A stretch of 64,000 bases of DNA from Parasphingopyxis marina (GTDB lineage Bacteria > Pseudomonadota > Alphaproteobacteria > Sphingomonadales > Sphingomonadaceae), in assembly GCF_014237875.1 (NCBI RefSeq), contig NZ_JACJVJ010000002.1, positions 62,001-126,000 on the forward strand, in the 5' to 3' direction. This document shows positions 18,672 through 26,221 of this stretch, piece after piece (within the stretch, counting starts at the first letter, position 1; every line of letters begins with the position of its first letter). The position numbers and the translations under genes are program-made. The notes beneath the pieces were generated by a model. That model was not told the origin of the DNA. It was given only the letters and a program-made list of their open reading frames with translations, and made no database searches.

Positions 18672-19430
18672 CTAGCCGCGGACGAACCGCCAGCGGTTCT
18701 CTTCGGAGTCGCCCGAAACGTAGCGATAGCCGTCCGAATCGAAGGCTTTGAGCGCCTCGGGATCGTCGATCCGGTGTTCGCACAGATAGCGGGCCATCAG
18801 GCCGCGAGCGCGCTTGGCCTCGAAGCTGTTGAAGCGCAGGCCGTCCGGGCCGTGCTCGCGGAAATCGACGGCGATGACGCGCTTTCCGGCGATCGGCTTC
18901 GCGCCGTCGACCGCCGCCCAATATTCGTTGCTGGCGAGGTTGATGACCGTGTCCGATCCTTCCCGGCCAAGATCCTCGCTCAGCAGGGCCGCGATCTTGT
19001 CGCCCCAGAAATCGGTGAGCTTCTTGTACCGCGGCGCCCAGCGGGTGCCCATTTCCAGCCGATAGGGCCGCATCCGGTCCAGCGGCCGCAGCAGACCGTA
19101 GAGCCCCGAAAGGATGCGCAGGTGATCTTGCGCGAATCGGATCGCTTCTTCGCCCAGGCTCTTCGCTTCGAAACCGGTATAGACGTCGCCGTTGAAGGCG
19201 TAGATCGCGTGGCGTTCCGGCTGCGTCCAGAAATTCTGGTACCGGCCGTGATTGAGGTCGATCAGCTTGTCGGAAACCGGCATGATCGCCTTCAGCTTCT
19301 TCTTGCTGAGGTTCGACGCGGCCGAGACGAGGCGATCGGTTTCCACCGGGAAACGCGCGTCTGTCGCGGGAATCGAAGGGGTTTCGCTTTCGAAATCGAG
19401 CGATTTTGCGGGAGATATAACGGCTAGCAT
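18672..19430 (-). CDS. yaaA: Peroxide stress protein YaaA (DUF328/UPF0246)
   Basis: 252 residues from ATG 19430; the family begins MLAVISPAKSLDFE, so an ATG at 19466 is too far upstream. Conserved blocks LNHGRYQNF, AIYAFNGDVYTGFEA, GLYGLLRPLDRMRPYRLEMG and VAVDFREHGP are all present and the length is standard. YaaA limits intracellular iron and DNA damage during hydrogen peroxide stress in E. coli. It is monocistronic, in the same direction as gyrA. Confidence 0.93.
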   Translation of the reverse strand: MLAVISPAKSLDFESETPSIPATDARFPVETDRLVSAASNLSKKKLKAIMPVSDKLIDLNHGRYQNFWTQPERHAIYAFNGDVYTGFEAKSLGEEAIRFAQDHLRILSGLYGLLRPLDRMRPYRLEMGTRWAPRYKKLTDFWGDKIAALLSEDLGREGSDTVINLASNEYWAAVDGAKPIAGKRVIAVDFREHGPDGLRFNSFEAKRARGLMARYLCEHRIDDPEALKAFDSDGYRYVSGDSEENRWRFVRG

Positions 19431-19634
19431 GGGCGCCCCGTTAGCCTCTCTCACCGGGCACGTCAAAAGCGGCTTTCAACGGCAAAACCGACGGTTCAAG
19501 GTGCGTTCAGCGCCCGGGCGCTATGAAAAACCCATCCATCGCAACTTGTTCTGGACGCCGTCCGTTAGTAGCAGGGCTTCAAACCGGTTCTGCGCCGTTG
19601 GGCGCGCAAAAGAAGATTTAGGAGAATGAATTTT

Positions 19635-20927
19635 ATGAAACGGGTTTCGCTTTTCACCATGGCCGCCGCTCTGGCTTTTGGCGCAGCCGTTCCGGCCGCC
19701 GCCTACCAGCCCAGCGATGTGGTGGCTGAATTCGATCAGGGCGAGCTTGGCGACGAGCTTCGCGGGCTGATCGGCAGCGCCCAGGCGGCGATGAACGCCG
19801 AAGGTGCGCCGGTCGATATCGCCGCCGTGCGGGGCGAGCTGGAACAGGCACAGGACCTGATCCAGAATGACGACGAGCGCTTCATCGTCGGGCAGCTCTT
19901 CGTATCGCTGGCCGCCAAGATGCAGGAACAGGGCATGGATGCCGCGCAGGTGACCGCCACCCAGGCGCGCGGGCTTCGCCTTTCGCTCGACAGCGACCGC
20001 GTGACGCTGGATCGCCGCGGCATCTATTGGCAGGTCGTGGCAAGCGCTGCCAATGCCGCCGGCGATTCCGCTACTGCGCTGCAAGGCTTTCGCAACTCGC
20101 TGCACTATGATCCCAACAATGCCGATGCGCATATCCAGGTCGCGCTGGCCAGCTTCAACGCCGGCGATCACCCTGCCGGATATCAGCATGCCCGCGATGC
20201 TTTCCGTGTCGCCCGGGCCGATGGCGGCGCGATCGATTCGTCCTGGCTAAGCGTGCCGTTCCGGTTCGCCTTTGAAACGCGCGACATGGCGCGGACGATC
20301 GAATTCGGCACCGAATATGTGAAGGAACAGCCGAGCGCGACCAACTGGAACGAGGTTATCCGCGTTTTCCAGACCGTCGGCGAGTTCGACGATGCCGGCA
20401 ATCTGGATGCGCTGCGCCTGATGCGCGCCGCCAATGCTTTCGATGCCGCCAGCGTCAACGAATATATCCAGATCGCGGCGCGCCGCGGTCTGCCGAACGA
20501 AGCCAAGACTGTCTATGATGCCGCGGTTGCCGGCAACGCGATCCCGGCCAATCCGACGATCGCCAGCGAACTCGACGCCGATATTCCGGCCGATCGCTCG
20601 AGCCTCGGCGAATCCGAAGCCCAGGCGCGCAGCGCGGCCAATGGCCGGATCGCGCTCAACACGGGCGACGCCTTCGCTTCCTACGGCCAGAACGAGAAAG
20701 CGCTCGAACTCTATGCCGTCGCGGCGGAAAAGGGCGGGGTCGATGCCGGCACGGTCAATCTGCACCGCGGCAACGTGCTGTTCAATCTGGGCCGGATGGA
20801 CGAAGCCCGGCAGGCCTTCGAAGCGGTAACCGGCGATCGTGCCGGCCATGCGGCCTTCTGGTTGCAGCTTATCGACCAGCGTACGGCCGCGTCGGCTCCC
20901 GCTAGCGCCGAAGAGCCCGCTGAGTAA
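19635..20927 (+). CDS. Exported TPR-like helical repeat protein (tandem copy 1)
   Basis: 430 residues from ATG 19635, which has AGGAGA at 9-nt spacing; an ATG at 19626 abuts the RBS and is unlikely. A signal peptide MKRVSLFTMAAALAFGAAVPAAA is followed by Ala-rich helical repeats. The clearest TPR-type unit is YDPNNADAHIQVALASFNAGDHPAGYQHA, and the C-terminal AFASYGQNEKALELYAVAAEKG and GNVLFNLGRMDEARQAFEAV repeats recur in copy 2. Likely a periplasmic scaffold. The substrate or partner is unknown. It shares architecture and several motifs with the gene directly downstream. Confidence 0.7.
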   Translation: MKRVSLFTMAAALAFGAAVPAAAYQPSDVVAEFDQGELGDELRGLIGSAQAAMNAEGAPVDIAAVRGELEQAQDLIQNDDERFIVGQLFVSLAAKMQEQGMDAAQVTATQARGLRLSLDSDRVTLDRRGIYWQVVASAANAAGDSATALQGFRNSLHYDPNNADAHIQVALASFNAGDHPAGYQHARDAFRVARADGGAIDSSWLSVPFRFAFETRDMARTIEFGTEYVKEQPSATNWNEVIRVFQTVGEFDDAGNLDALRLMRAANAFDAASVNEYIQIAARRGLPNEAKTVYDAAVAGNAIPANPTIASELDADIPADRSSLGESEAQARSAANGRIALNTGDAFASYGQNEKALELYAVAAEKGGVDAGTVNLHRGNVLFNLGRMDEARQAFEAVTGDRAGHAAFWLQLIDQRTAASAPASAEEPAE

Positions 20928-21013
20928 GGCAGATGGAAGCGGTTCTGGGGGCGGCGATATGGTTTCGCCGCCCCTATGTCTTTATGCGGCAGGAGAATGT
21001 CGCGTAAACGGGA

Positions 21014-22291
21014 ATGAGGGCGAGGATGTTGAGTAAAGCGAAGGGGTTGTCTTCCCTTGCCTGTGCCGTCGCGGCGCTGGCCCTTGCACCGCCGGTGGCG
21101 GCGCAGGATGTATCGAGTTTCCAGCTGACCCGGGATATCCGCGAAGCGGCGCAACAGGCACAGACGGCAATTGGGGCGGGCAATTTTCCGGCCGCCTCCG
21201 CCGCGCTGAACCAGGCGGCCGCCCAGATCCGCACCGACAGCGATCGCTTCGTGATCGCGCGGCTGCAACTCGATATCGCCAACCGCACCTTCAACACCGC
21301 CGCCCAGGTGGCGGCGATCAACGCGCTGCTGGCGAGCCCGCTGCTCCCCGCCGACCAGGCGGCCGATCTCTATTATCATCGCGCGCGGATTTCCTATCAT
21401 CTGCAGAATGTGGAAGCGGCGCGCGCCGACCTGCAGGCCGCGATCGACCGCGGCACCAGCAATCCGCGGATCTTCATCGCGATGTCGAGCCTGCTCAGCG
21501 ATCGCAGCGACAATGCCGGCGCACTGGCGATGTTCGATCGCGCGCTTGCCATCCATCAGACTGCCGGGATCGCGACGCCCGCCGACTGGTATCGCCGGGC
21601 GATCCATTTCGCCCAGCAAACCGGCCAGCAGCCGCGCGTGCTCCAGCTCGGCCAGATGATGGTCGCGGCCTATCCGACCCGGCGCAACTGGCGCGACGTG
21701 GCGATCGAGCACCGCGCCGCCTATGCCGCCGATCCGGGGTCGATCATGGATCTGTGGCGCTTGCAGGCTGCGGCCGGCGCGCTGACCGGTGAGTTCGACT
21801 ATCGCGATTATGCGCGGGCCGCCCATGCCGTCGGGCTTCCGTCCGAGATCGAGCGCATCGTCCAGGCGGGGCGGGCGGCCAACATCCTTGACGGCGGCAA
21901 TTCGGAAATTGCGACGCTCGATCGCGGAACGACGCGGGCCGCAGAGGCATTGCGCAACGGATTGCCGGCGCGCGCCCAGGCGGCCGCGAGTGCCGCGACC
22001 GGCGAAAACGCGATGGCCGCTGCCAATGATTACCTGTCGCTCGGCGGCTATGACGGCGCCGCGCCGCTCTATCGCACGGCGCTCGAAAAAGGGTCGGTGG
22101 ATGCCGAACTCGCCAATCTGCGGCTCGGCATCGCTCTTGCGATGAGCGGCGATGCGCAAGGCGCGCGGGCGGCGCTGGATCTGGTCACCGGGCCCCGGGC
22201 TTCGGTGGCGCGGCTCTGGCGGGCTTATGTCGATACGCGTCCGGCACCGGCCGCTGCTCCCGTGGCGGCACCGGCAGATCCGGCCAGCTAG
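21014..22291 (+). CDS. Exported TPR-like helical repeat protein (tandem copy 2)
   Basis: 425 residues from ATG 21014; an ATG at 21026 with GAGGGCGAGG directly upstream is an alternative. A signal peptide ending VAAQ precedes alpha-helical repeats. Shared features with copy 1 include the LYYHRARISYHLQNVEAARADL repeat pattern and the C-terminal block of the form YDGAAPLYRTALEKGSVDAELANLRLGIAL, so the two arose by tandem duplication and then diverged strongly. The 86-nt gap suggests co-transcription. Its TAG stop shares CTAG with the convergent Lrp gene. Confidence 0.7.
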   Translation: MRARMLSKAKGLSSLACAVAALALAPPVAAQDVSSFQLTRDIREAAQQAQTAIGAGNFPAASAALNQAAAQIRTDSDRFVIARLQLDIANRTFNTAAQVAAINALLASPLLPADQAADLYYHRARISYHLQNVEAARADLQAAIDRGTSNPRIFIAMSSLLSDRSDNAGALAMFDRALAIHQTAGIATPADWYRRAIHFAQQTGQQPRVLQLGQMMVAAYPTRRNWRDVAIEHRAAYAADPGSIMDLWRLQAAAGALTGEFDYRDYARAAHAVGLPSEIERIVQAGRAANILDGGNSEIATLDRGTTRAAEALRNGLPARAQAAASAATGENAMAAANDYLSLGGYDGAAPLYRTALEKGSVDAELANLRLGIALAMSGDAQGARAALDLVTGPRASVARLWRAYVDTRPAPAAAPVAAPADPAS

Positions 22292-22764
22292 TCGACCGGC
22301 ACGCCGGGCAGCGCTTTCGACGTCCGGATCGTCAGCGAGGTCTTTACGCTTTCGACGTTCGGGATGGTCGTCAGGCTTGAGGTCAGAAAATCCTGGAAAT
22401 GCTGGAGATCGCGGGCGACGATTTTCAGGATGAAATCGATTTCGCCGTTCAGCATATGGCATTCGCGGACAAGCGAGAGCGTGGTGATATGCTGTTCGAA
22501 GGATCGCAGATCGTCTTCGGCCTGGCTCTTGAGGCTGACCATGGCGAAAACGGTGATGCCATAGCCCAACGCCCGGGGGTTGAGCTTGGCATGATAGCTC
22601 TCTATCGCGCCCGCTTCCTCGAGCGCGCGCACCCGCCTCAGGCAGGGCGGAGCCGTCAATCCCGCGCGCCGGGCAAGCTCGACATTGGTAATTCTTCCCT
22701 CGTCCTGCAACGTGGAAAGAATCAACCGGTCGATATCGTCCAGAGCGGGCGAAGACGTCTTCAT
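22288..22764 (-). CDS. Lrp/AsnC-family transcriptional regulator
   Basis: 158 residues. The N-terminal winged helix-turn-helix (LDDIDRLILSTLQDEGRITNVELARRAGLT then PPCLRRVRALEEAGAI, about residues 8-55) is typical of Lrp/AsnC. The C-terminal RAM ligand-binding domain contains ECHMLNGEIDFILKIVARDL. Lrp-type proteins are octameric amino-acid-responsive regulators, often autoregulated. The ATG at 22764 has AAGGATTAGACT upstream. No linked target operon is evident; the stop overlaps that of the TPR gene. Confidence 0.93.
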   Translation of the reverse strand: MKTSSPALDDIDRLILSTLQDEGRITNVELARRAGLTAPPCLRRVRALEEAGAIESYHAKLNPRALGYGITVFAMVSLKSQAEDDLRSFEQHITTLSLVRECHMLNGEIDFILKIVARDLQHFQDFLTSSLTTIPNVESVKTSLTIRTSKALPGVPVD

Positions 22765-22792
22765 AGTCTAATCCTTCACAAAACCAGCCTTG

Positions 22793-22820
22793 GTTATAAT
22801 TATATGTCTTGGAAAAGCAA
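22793..22820 (-). promoter_or_regulatory. Likely promoter of the Lrp-family gene
   Basis: On the minus strand, TTGCTT (22820-22815) and TATAAC (22798-22793) are 16 nt apart, in an unusually AT-rich stretch for this genome. The predicted transcript start would lie about 22 nt before the ATG at 22764, consistent with a short leader. Confidence 0.4.
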
Positions 22821-22934
22821 TTGTCCCAATACCGTACGGATGGAATAGTCGGCTTCCGTTAACCATTTCCTCGGTCTATCGAAAAATCAGGGGTTTGCGC
22901 GGTCCTCGCGCGGATTCGTGAGTGAAGGGCGACG

Positions 22935-24623
22935 ATGCGATTCGACGATATGCTGGCAACGGTACTGGCGCAGCCGCGCGATACCCCTGCCGCACGGATA
23001 TCGCAGTGGCGCCAGCTGGTCGATGTGCTCGCCCAGCGAGAGGATGTCGCCGCCAATCCCGACCATATCCCGGCCTTTGCGCTGCTCGACGAGTGGCAGC
23101 GCGACGTACCCGACGCGATCAAGCTGGAAACGGCGCGCTCGCTCTCCGGCCGGTTCGTGCCGGCCTGGCTGGTTGCCCATTTCGCCGAGGAAAAGCCCGA
23201 TATCGCGCAGCCCCTGCTGTCCGGCGCGCAGCTCGATACCGGGGATTGGCTCGATATCCTGCCCCGGATGCGGCCCAGTTCGCGGGCGTTGATGCGGCAT
23301 CGCTCCGATCTCGACGAGGAGGTCCGCGCCGCGCTCGATCGCTTCGGCGCCGCGGACATGATTCTCGATAAACCCGCCGATGCCGCGGTGGAGGCGGATG
23401 CGGCCGGGGAGATTCTCGAGCTCGAAGAAGCTGCGATCGTTCCGGAACTTCCCGATCAGGGTTCGATCGCGCAGGATTTCCGGCAGATTCGCAATCTCGT
23501 CGAACGGATCGAGGCGTATCGCCGCAACCGGCCGCCGCCCGAGCCCGAAGCCGGGGAATCCGGGGCCTGCACCGAATTCCGTTTCGAAACCGGGCCGGAC
23601 GGCGTCATCCGCTGGATCGATGGCGCGCCGCGCGGGCCCATCGTCGGCCAGACCATCGCGTTCAGCGCCGATGCGCTCGATTTCGGGGTCGATGGCCATG
23701 CGGCCGGCGCCTTTCGCGGCCGCGCGCCGTTTCGCGACGCCCGGCTGATGGTGGCGGGGGAGGGGCCTGCGGCCGGCGCCTGGCGGATTTCGGCGGTACC
23801 CTTTTTCGGCGACGCCGATGGCCGGTTCGAGGGCTATCGCGGCATGGCCAGGCGGCCGCGCCGCGACGAGGAGGCCGCGCCGCCGCCAGCCCCGCCCGCT
23901 GGGCTTTTCGGATCGAGCCTCCAGCCCGATTCCCTGCGCCAGCTGATCCATGAACTGCGCACCCCGCTCAACGCGATTATCGGCTTTTCCGAGATGATCG
24001 AGGGCCAGTTGCTGGGTCCGGTCTCGGCCGCCTATCGCGAACGCGCGATGGCGATCGGCCGGGAAGCGGCGGGCCTGCTCCGATCCGTCGAGGATATCGA
24101 TACCGCCGCGCGCACCGAGAGCGACCAGCTCGCGCTGGTGCCCCAGCAGGTGGATGTCGCGGAGATCCTCAAGCGGCTGCACGACAATTATCTGGGTCAG
24201 GCGGAGGCGCGCGGCGTAGAGCTGACGATCCGCATCGAAAAGGGGCTGCCGCCACTCGCCGCCGATCCGATCGCGACCGAACGGATGATCGAGCGGCTGC
24301 TTTCGGCGACGGTCGGCCTGGCGGCGTCGGGAGAAGTGATCACGGTATTCTGCATGCGCGGCGCTGCGCCGGACACGGCGGCCATCGCCTTTTCCCGGCC
24401 GGCGATGCTGGCGGGCAAGGACGAGGCCGAACTTCTCGATCCCGGCTTTTCGCCCGAGGGCGACTGGCCCGATGCGCCGGCGCTGGGGCTGGGCTTCGCG
24501 TTGCGGCTCGTCCGCAATATCGCGCAGGAAGCGCAAGGCAGCCTCGATATCGCACCGCAGAAATTTGTCCTGCACCTGCCGGCAAAAGATGCTAGCGCCT
24601 TGCCCGGTGAGCGGGGCCGATAA
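22935..24623 (+). CDS. Cytoplasmic sensor histidine kinase with degenerate ATP-binding domain
   Basis: 562 residues with no membrane helix. The N-terminal ~200 residues are a helical repeat region rich in DEE/DAxA, resembling the DUF2336-type region of alphaproteobacterial kinases. A PAS-like beta region (about 215-310) precedes the dimerisation domain, where the H-box is intact: RQLIHELRTPLNAIIGFSEM (about 335-355). The HATPase part is unusual: the position of the N-box Asn reads IERLLSATVGLA, and no clear DxGxG G1 box is present, although a GLGFALRLVRNIA G2-like motif remains. It may be a pseudokinase, or a phosphotransfer or regulatory partner. No response regulator is adjacent. Confidence 0.75.
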   Translation: MRFDDMLATVLAQPRDTPAARISQWRQLVDVLAQREDVAANPDHIPAFALLDEWQRDVPDAIKLETARSLSGRFVPAWLVAHFAEEKPDIAQPLLSGAQLDTGDWLDILPRMRPSSRALMRHRSDLDEEVRAALDRFGAADMILDKPADAAVEADAAGEILELEEAAIVPELPDQGSIAQDFRQIRNLVERIEAYRRNRPPPEPEAGESGACTEFRFETGPDGVIRWIDGAPRGPIVGQTIAFSADALDFGVDGHAAGAFRGRAPFRDARLMVAGEGPAAGAWRISAVPFFGDADGRFEGYRGMARRPRRDEEAAPPPAPPAGLFGSSLQPDSLRQLIHELRTPLNAIIGFSEMIEGQLLGPVSAAYRERAMAIGREAAGLLRSVEDIDTAARTESDQLALVPQQVDVAEILKRLHDNYLGQAEARGVELTIRIEKGLPPLAADPIATERMIERLLSATVGLAASGEVITVFCMRGAAPDTAAIAFSRPAMLAGKDEAELLDPGFSPEGDWPDAPALGLGFALRLVRNIAQEAQGSLDIAPQKFVLHLPAKDASALPGERGR

Positions 24624-24672
24624 CAGCGACAAGCCGGACGTCGAGGACGCCTATTCCGGGGAAGAAAGGCGA

Positions 24673-25683
24673 ATGGGGCGGATAGATCGTCCGCCCGATG
24701 CCCGCGCCCATGCCCGTCTGCCCCGCGATTTCGGCAAACGTTTCGCGATTTTCGTCGATACCGAAGAGCAATTCGACTGGGAAAAGCCGCTGCGGCGCGA
24801 AAACACCGCCGTCACGGCGATGGAAGAACTGCCCGCGGCGCAGCGTTTCTTTCGCGAGGCCGGCGCGCTCCCCATTTATATGTGCGACTGGCCGACGGTC
24901 GACGACGATCGCTCCGCGGCGATTCTCGCCGAAATGCACGCGCGGGACGGCTGCGAGATCGGCACCCAGCTCCATCCCTGGGTCAACCCGCCGTTCGACG
25001 AGGCGGTCACGGCCTATAACAGCTTCACCGGCAATCTTCCGGTCGATTTGCAACGCGCGAAGCTCCAGCGGCTTACCGCGCGGATCGGGGAACGGATCGG
25101 CGTGCGGCCGACCCTCTATCGCGCCGGGCGCTACGGCATCGGCAAGCAGACGGCGGCGCTGCTGGAAGCCGAAGGCTATCGGATGGATGCTTCGGTCCGC
25201 GCACTGTTCGACTATGGCGCGCAGGGCGGCCCGGATTTTTCCGGCTTCGAGACCCAGGCCTTTTGGGGCGGCCCCGGGCGTACGCTGTTGGAGCTGCCCC
25301 TGACCGCCACCTTTATCGGTACCTTGCGGCAATGGGGCGAGCGACTGTTCCCGCTCGGTGATCGGATCAGCCTGTGGCGTACGATCATGGCGCGGACGGG
25401 CATGATCCAGCGGATTGCGCTGACGCCTGAAGATTATCCGCTGCCGCAGGCGCTCGAGGCGATCGAGCGATTGCTCGACGACGGCCTCGCAGTCTTCAGC
25501 CTGTCCTATCATTCGCCCTCGGTGGTGCCGGGGCACACGCCCTATGTCCGCGACGCCGCCGATCTGAAGGCCTTTTACGCCTGGTGGGATGGCGTTTTCG
25601 ATCTTTTCGCCCGCCGCGGCGTGACCGCCGCGCGCGCCGCGGAGATCGTTGCCGCTGCCGACGCTGTCCGCCTTGCCGAATAG
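24673..25683 (+). CDS. Polysaccharide deacetylase-like protein (WalW type)
   Basis: 336 residues from ATG 24673 (AAAGGCGA upstream); an in-frame GTG at 24607, overlapping the kinase gene, is possible. The polysaccharide-deacetylase/NodB-like fold is indicated by FVDTEEQFDW (metal-ligand Asp region), the mid-protein GTQLHPWVNPPFD His motif, RAGRYGIGKQTAAL, and SLSYHSPSVVPGHTPYV near the C-terminus. WalW-type proteins occur with exopolysaccharide or cell-surface genes and may deacetylate glycans. It lies just 50 nt after the kinase gene and before the tRNAs, and may belong functionally with the glycan genes that follow. Confidence 0.78.
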   Translation: MGRIDRPPDARAHARLPRDFGKRFAIFVDTEEQFDWEKPLRRENTAVTAMEELPAAQRFFREAGALPIYMCDWPTVDDDRSAAILAEMHARDGCEIGTQLHPWVNPPFDEAVTAYNSFTGNLPVDLQRAKLQRLTARIGERIGVRPTLYRAGRYGIGKQTAALLEAEGYRMDASVRALFDYGAQGGPDFSGFETQAFWGGPGRTLLELPLTATFIGTLRQWGERLFPLGDRISLWRTIMARTGMIQRIALTPEDYPLPQALEAIERLLDDGLAVFSLSYHSPSVVPGHTPYVRDAADLKAFYAWWDGVFDLFARRGVTAARAAEIVAAADAVRLAE

Positions 25684-25734
25684 GCGCTTGCGTTGGCCGG
25701 TGCGCTTTGGCAGGGCGATGCCGCCGAACGGGTG

Positions 25735-25809
25735 GGGCCTGTAGCTCAATGGTAGAGCCGGCCGCTCATAACGGCTTGGTTGCAGGTTCGAGTCCTGCCG
25801 GGCCCACCA
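25735..25809 (+). tRNA. tRNA-Ile2 (anticodon CAU)
   Basis: 75 nt including encoded CCA. The acceptor stem GGGCCTG pairs with CGGGCCC, the D-arm is AGCTCAATGGTAGAGC, and the anticodon loop CTCATAA carries CAT at 25767-25769. The T-arm is GCAGG-TTCGAGT-CCTGC. The CTTGGTTGC variable region resembles E. coli ileX tRNA-Ile2 and not initiator or elongator tRNA-Met, so C34 is expected to be modified to lysidine by TilS to read AUA. An elongator tRNA-Met identity is not fully excluded by eye. Confidence 0.85.
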
Positions 25810-25857
25810 GTTTTGCCTATCGGGAAAATACGCGGGGCGTATTTTGGGGGCAAAACT
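25809..25857 (+). other. Two-tier perfect hairpin immediately 3' of tRNA-Ile2
   Basis: Nested perfect inverted repeats: outer arms AGTTTTGCC (25809-25817) and GGCAAAACT (25849-25857), inner arms AAAATACGC (25825-25833) and GCGTATTTT (25837-25845) with a GGG loop. The left outer arm begins on the last base of the tRNA CCA. No T-run follows. It may be an RNA processing or stabilising element, or a terminator aided by the long stem. Confidence 0.6.
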
Positions 25858-25920
25858 CGCCGAGCGATAGCGCGGTGGTATAGTTACGCTGAAAGGCCCC
25901 GTCTCAGGGGTTGAAAATGT

Positions 25921-25997
25921 CGGGGAGTGGCGCAGCCTGGTAGCGCATCTGCTTTGGGAGCAGAGGGTCGCTGGTTCGAATCCAGTCTCCCCGACCA
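25921..25997 (+). tRNA. tRNA-Pro (anticodon UGG)
   Basis: 77 nt including encoded CCA. The acceptor stem CGGGGAG pairs with CTCCCCG, the anticodon stem TCTGC/GCAGA encloses the loop TTTGGGA with TGG at 25955-25957, and the T-arm is CTGG-TTCGAAT-CCAG. It reads CCN proline codons through U34. The glycan-modification gene cluster starts 224 nt downstream, but I see no integrase or 3'-end duplicate to show insertion at this tRNA. Confidence 0.95.
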
Positions 25998-26221
25998 TTC
26001 AAGATCCGGCTTCGGGCGACCAGCGCCGCATGGCCTCCGACCATCCCGCGATGCCGGGCCCCGCGGACCCTTGTTCTATCGGTCCACGGATAATCATCGG
26101 TTGGGCGGCGATAGGAGGAAACGCGCTGACCGACGATTGTCGCCCGCTTTGCCCTTTCTCATCGGGCGGCAATCCATATAAGCGGGATCGCTTGTCGTTC
26201 TGATCACAAAAGGGAGTTCGA

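Noticed and set aside
16124-18751. An 875-residue open frame antisense to gyrA
   Set aside because: It mirrors gyrA codon structure in GC-rich DNA, has His/Asp/Arg-rich unnatural composition and no domain; gyrA on the other strand is certain.
26139-26166. Hairpin before the large fusion gene
   Set aside because: Six-base arms with a 16-nt loop and no T-run; too weak to call.
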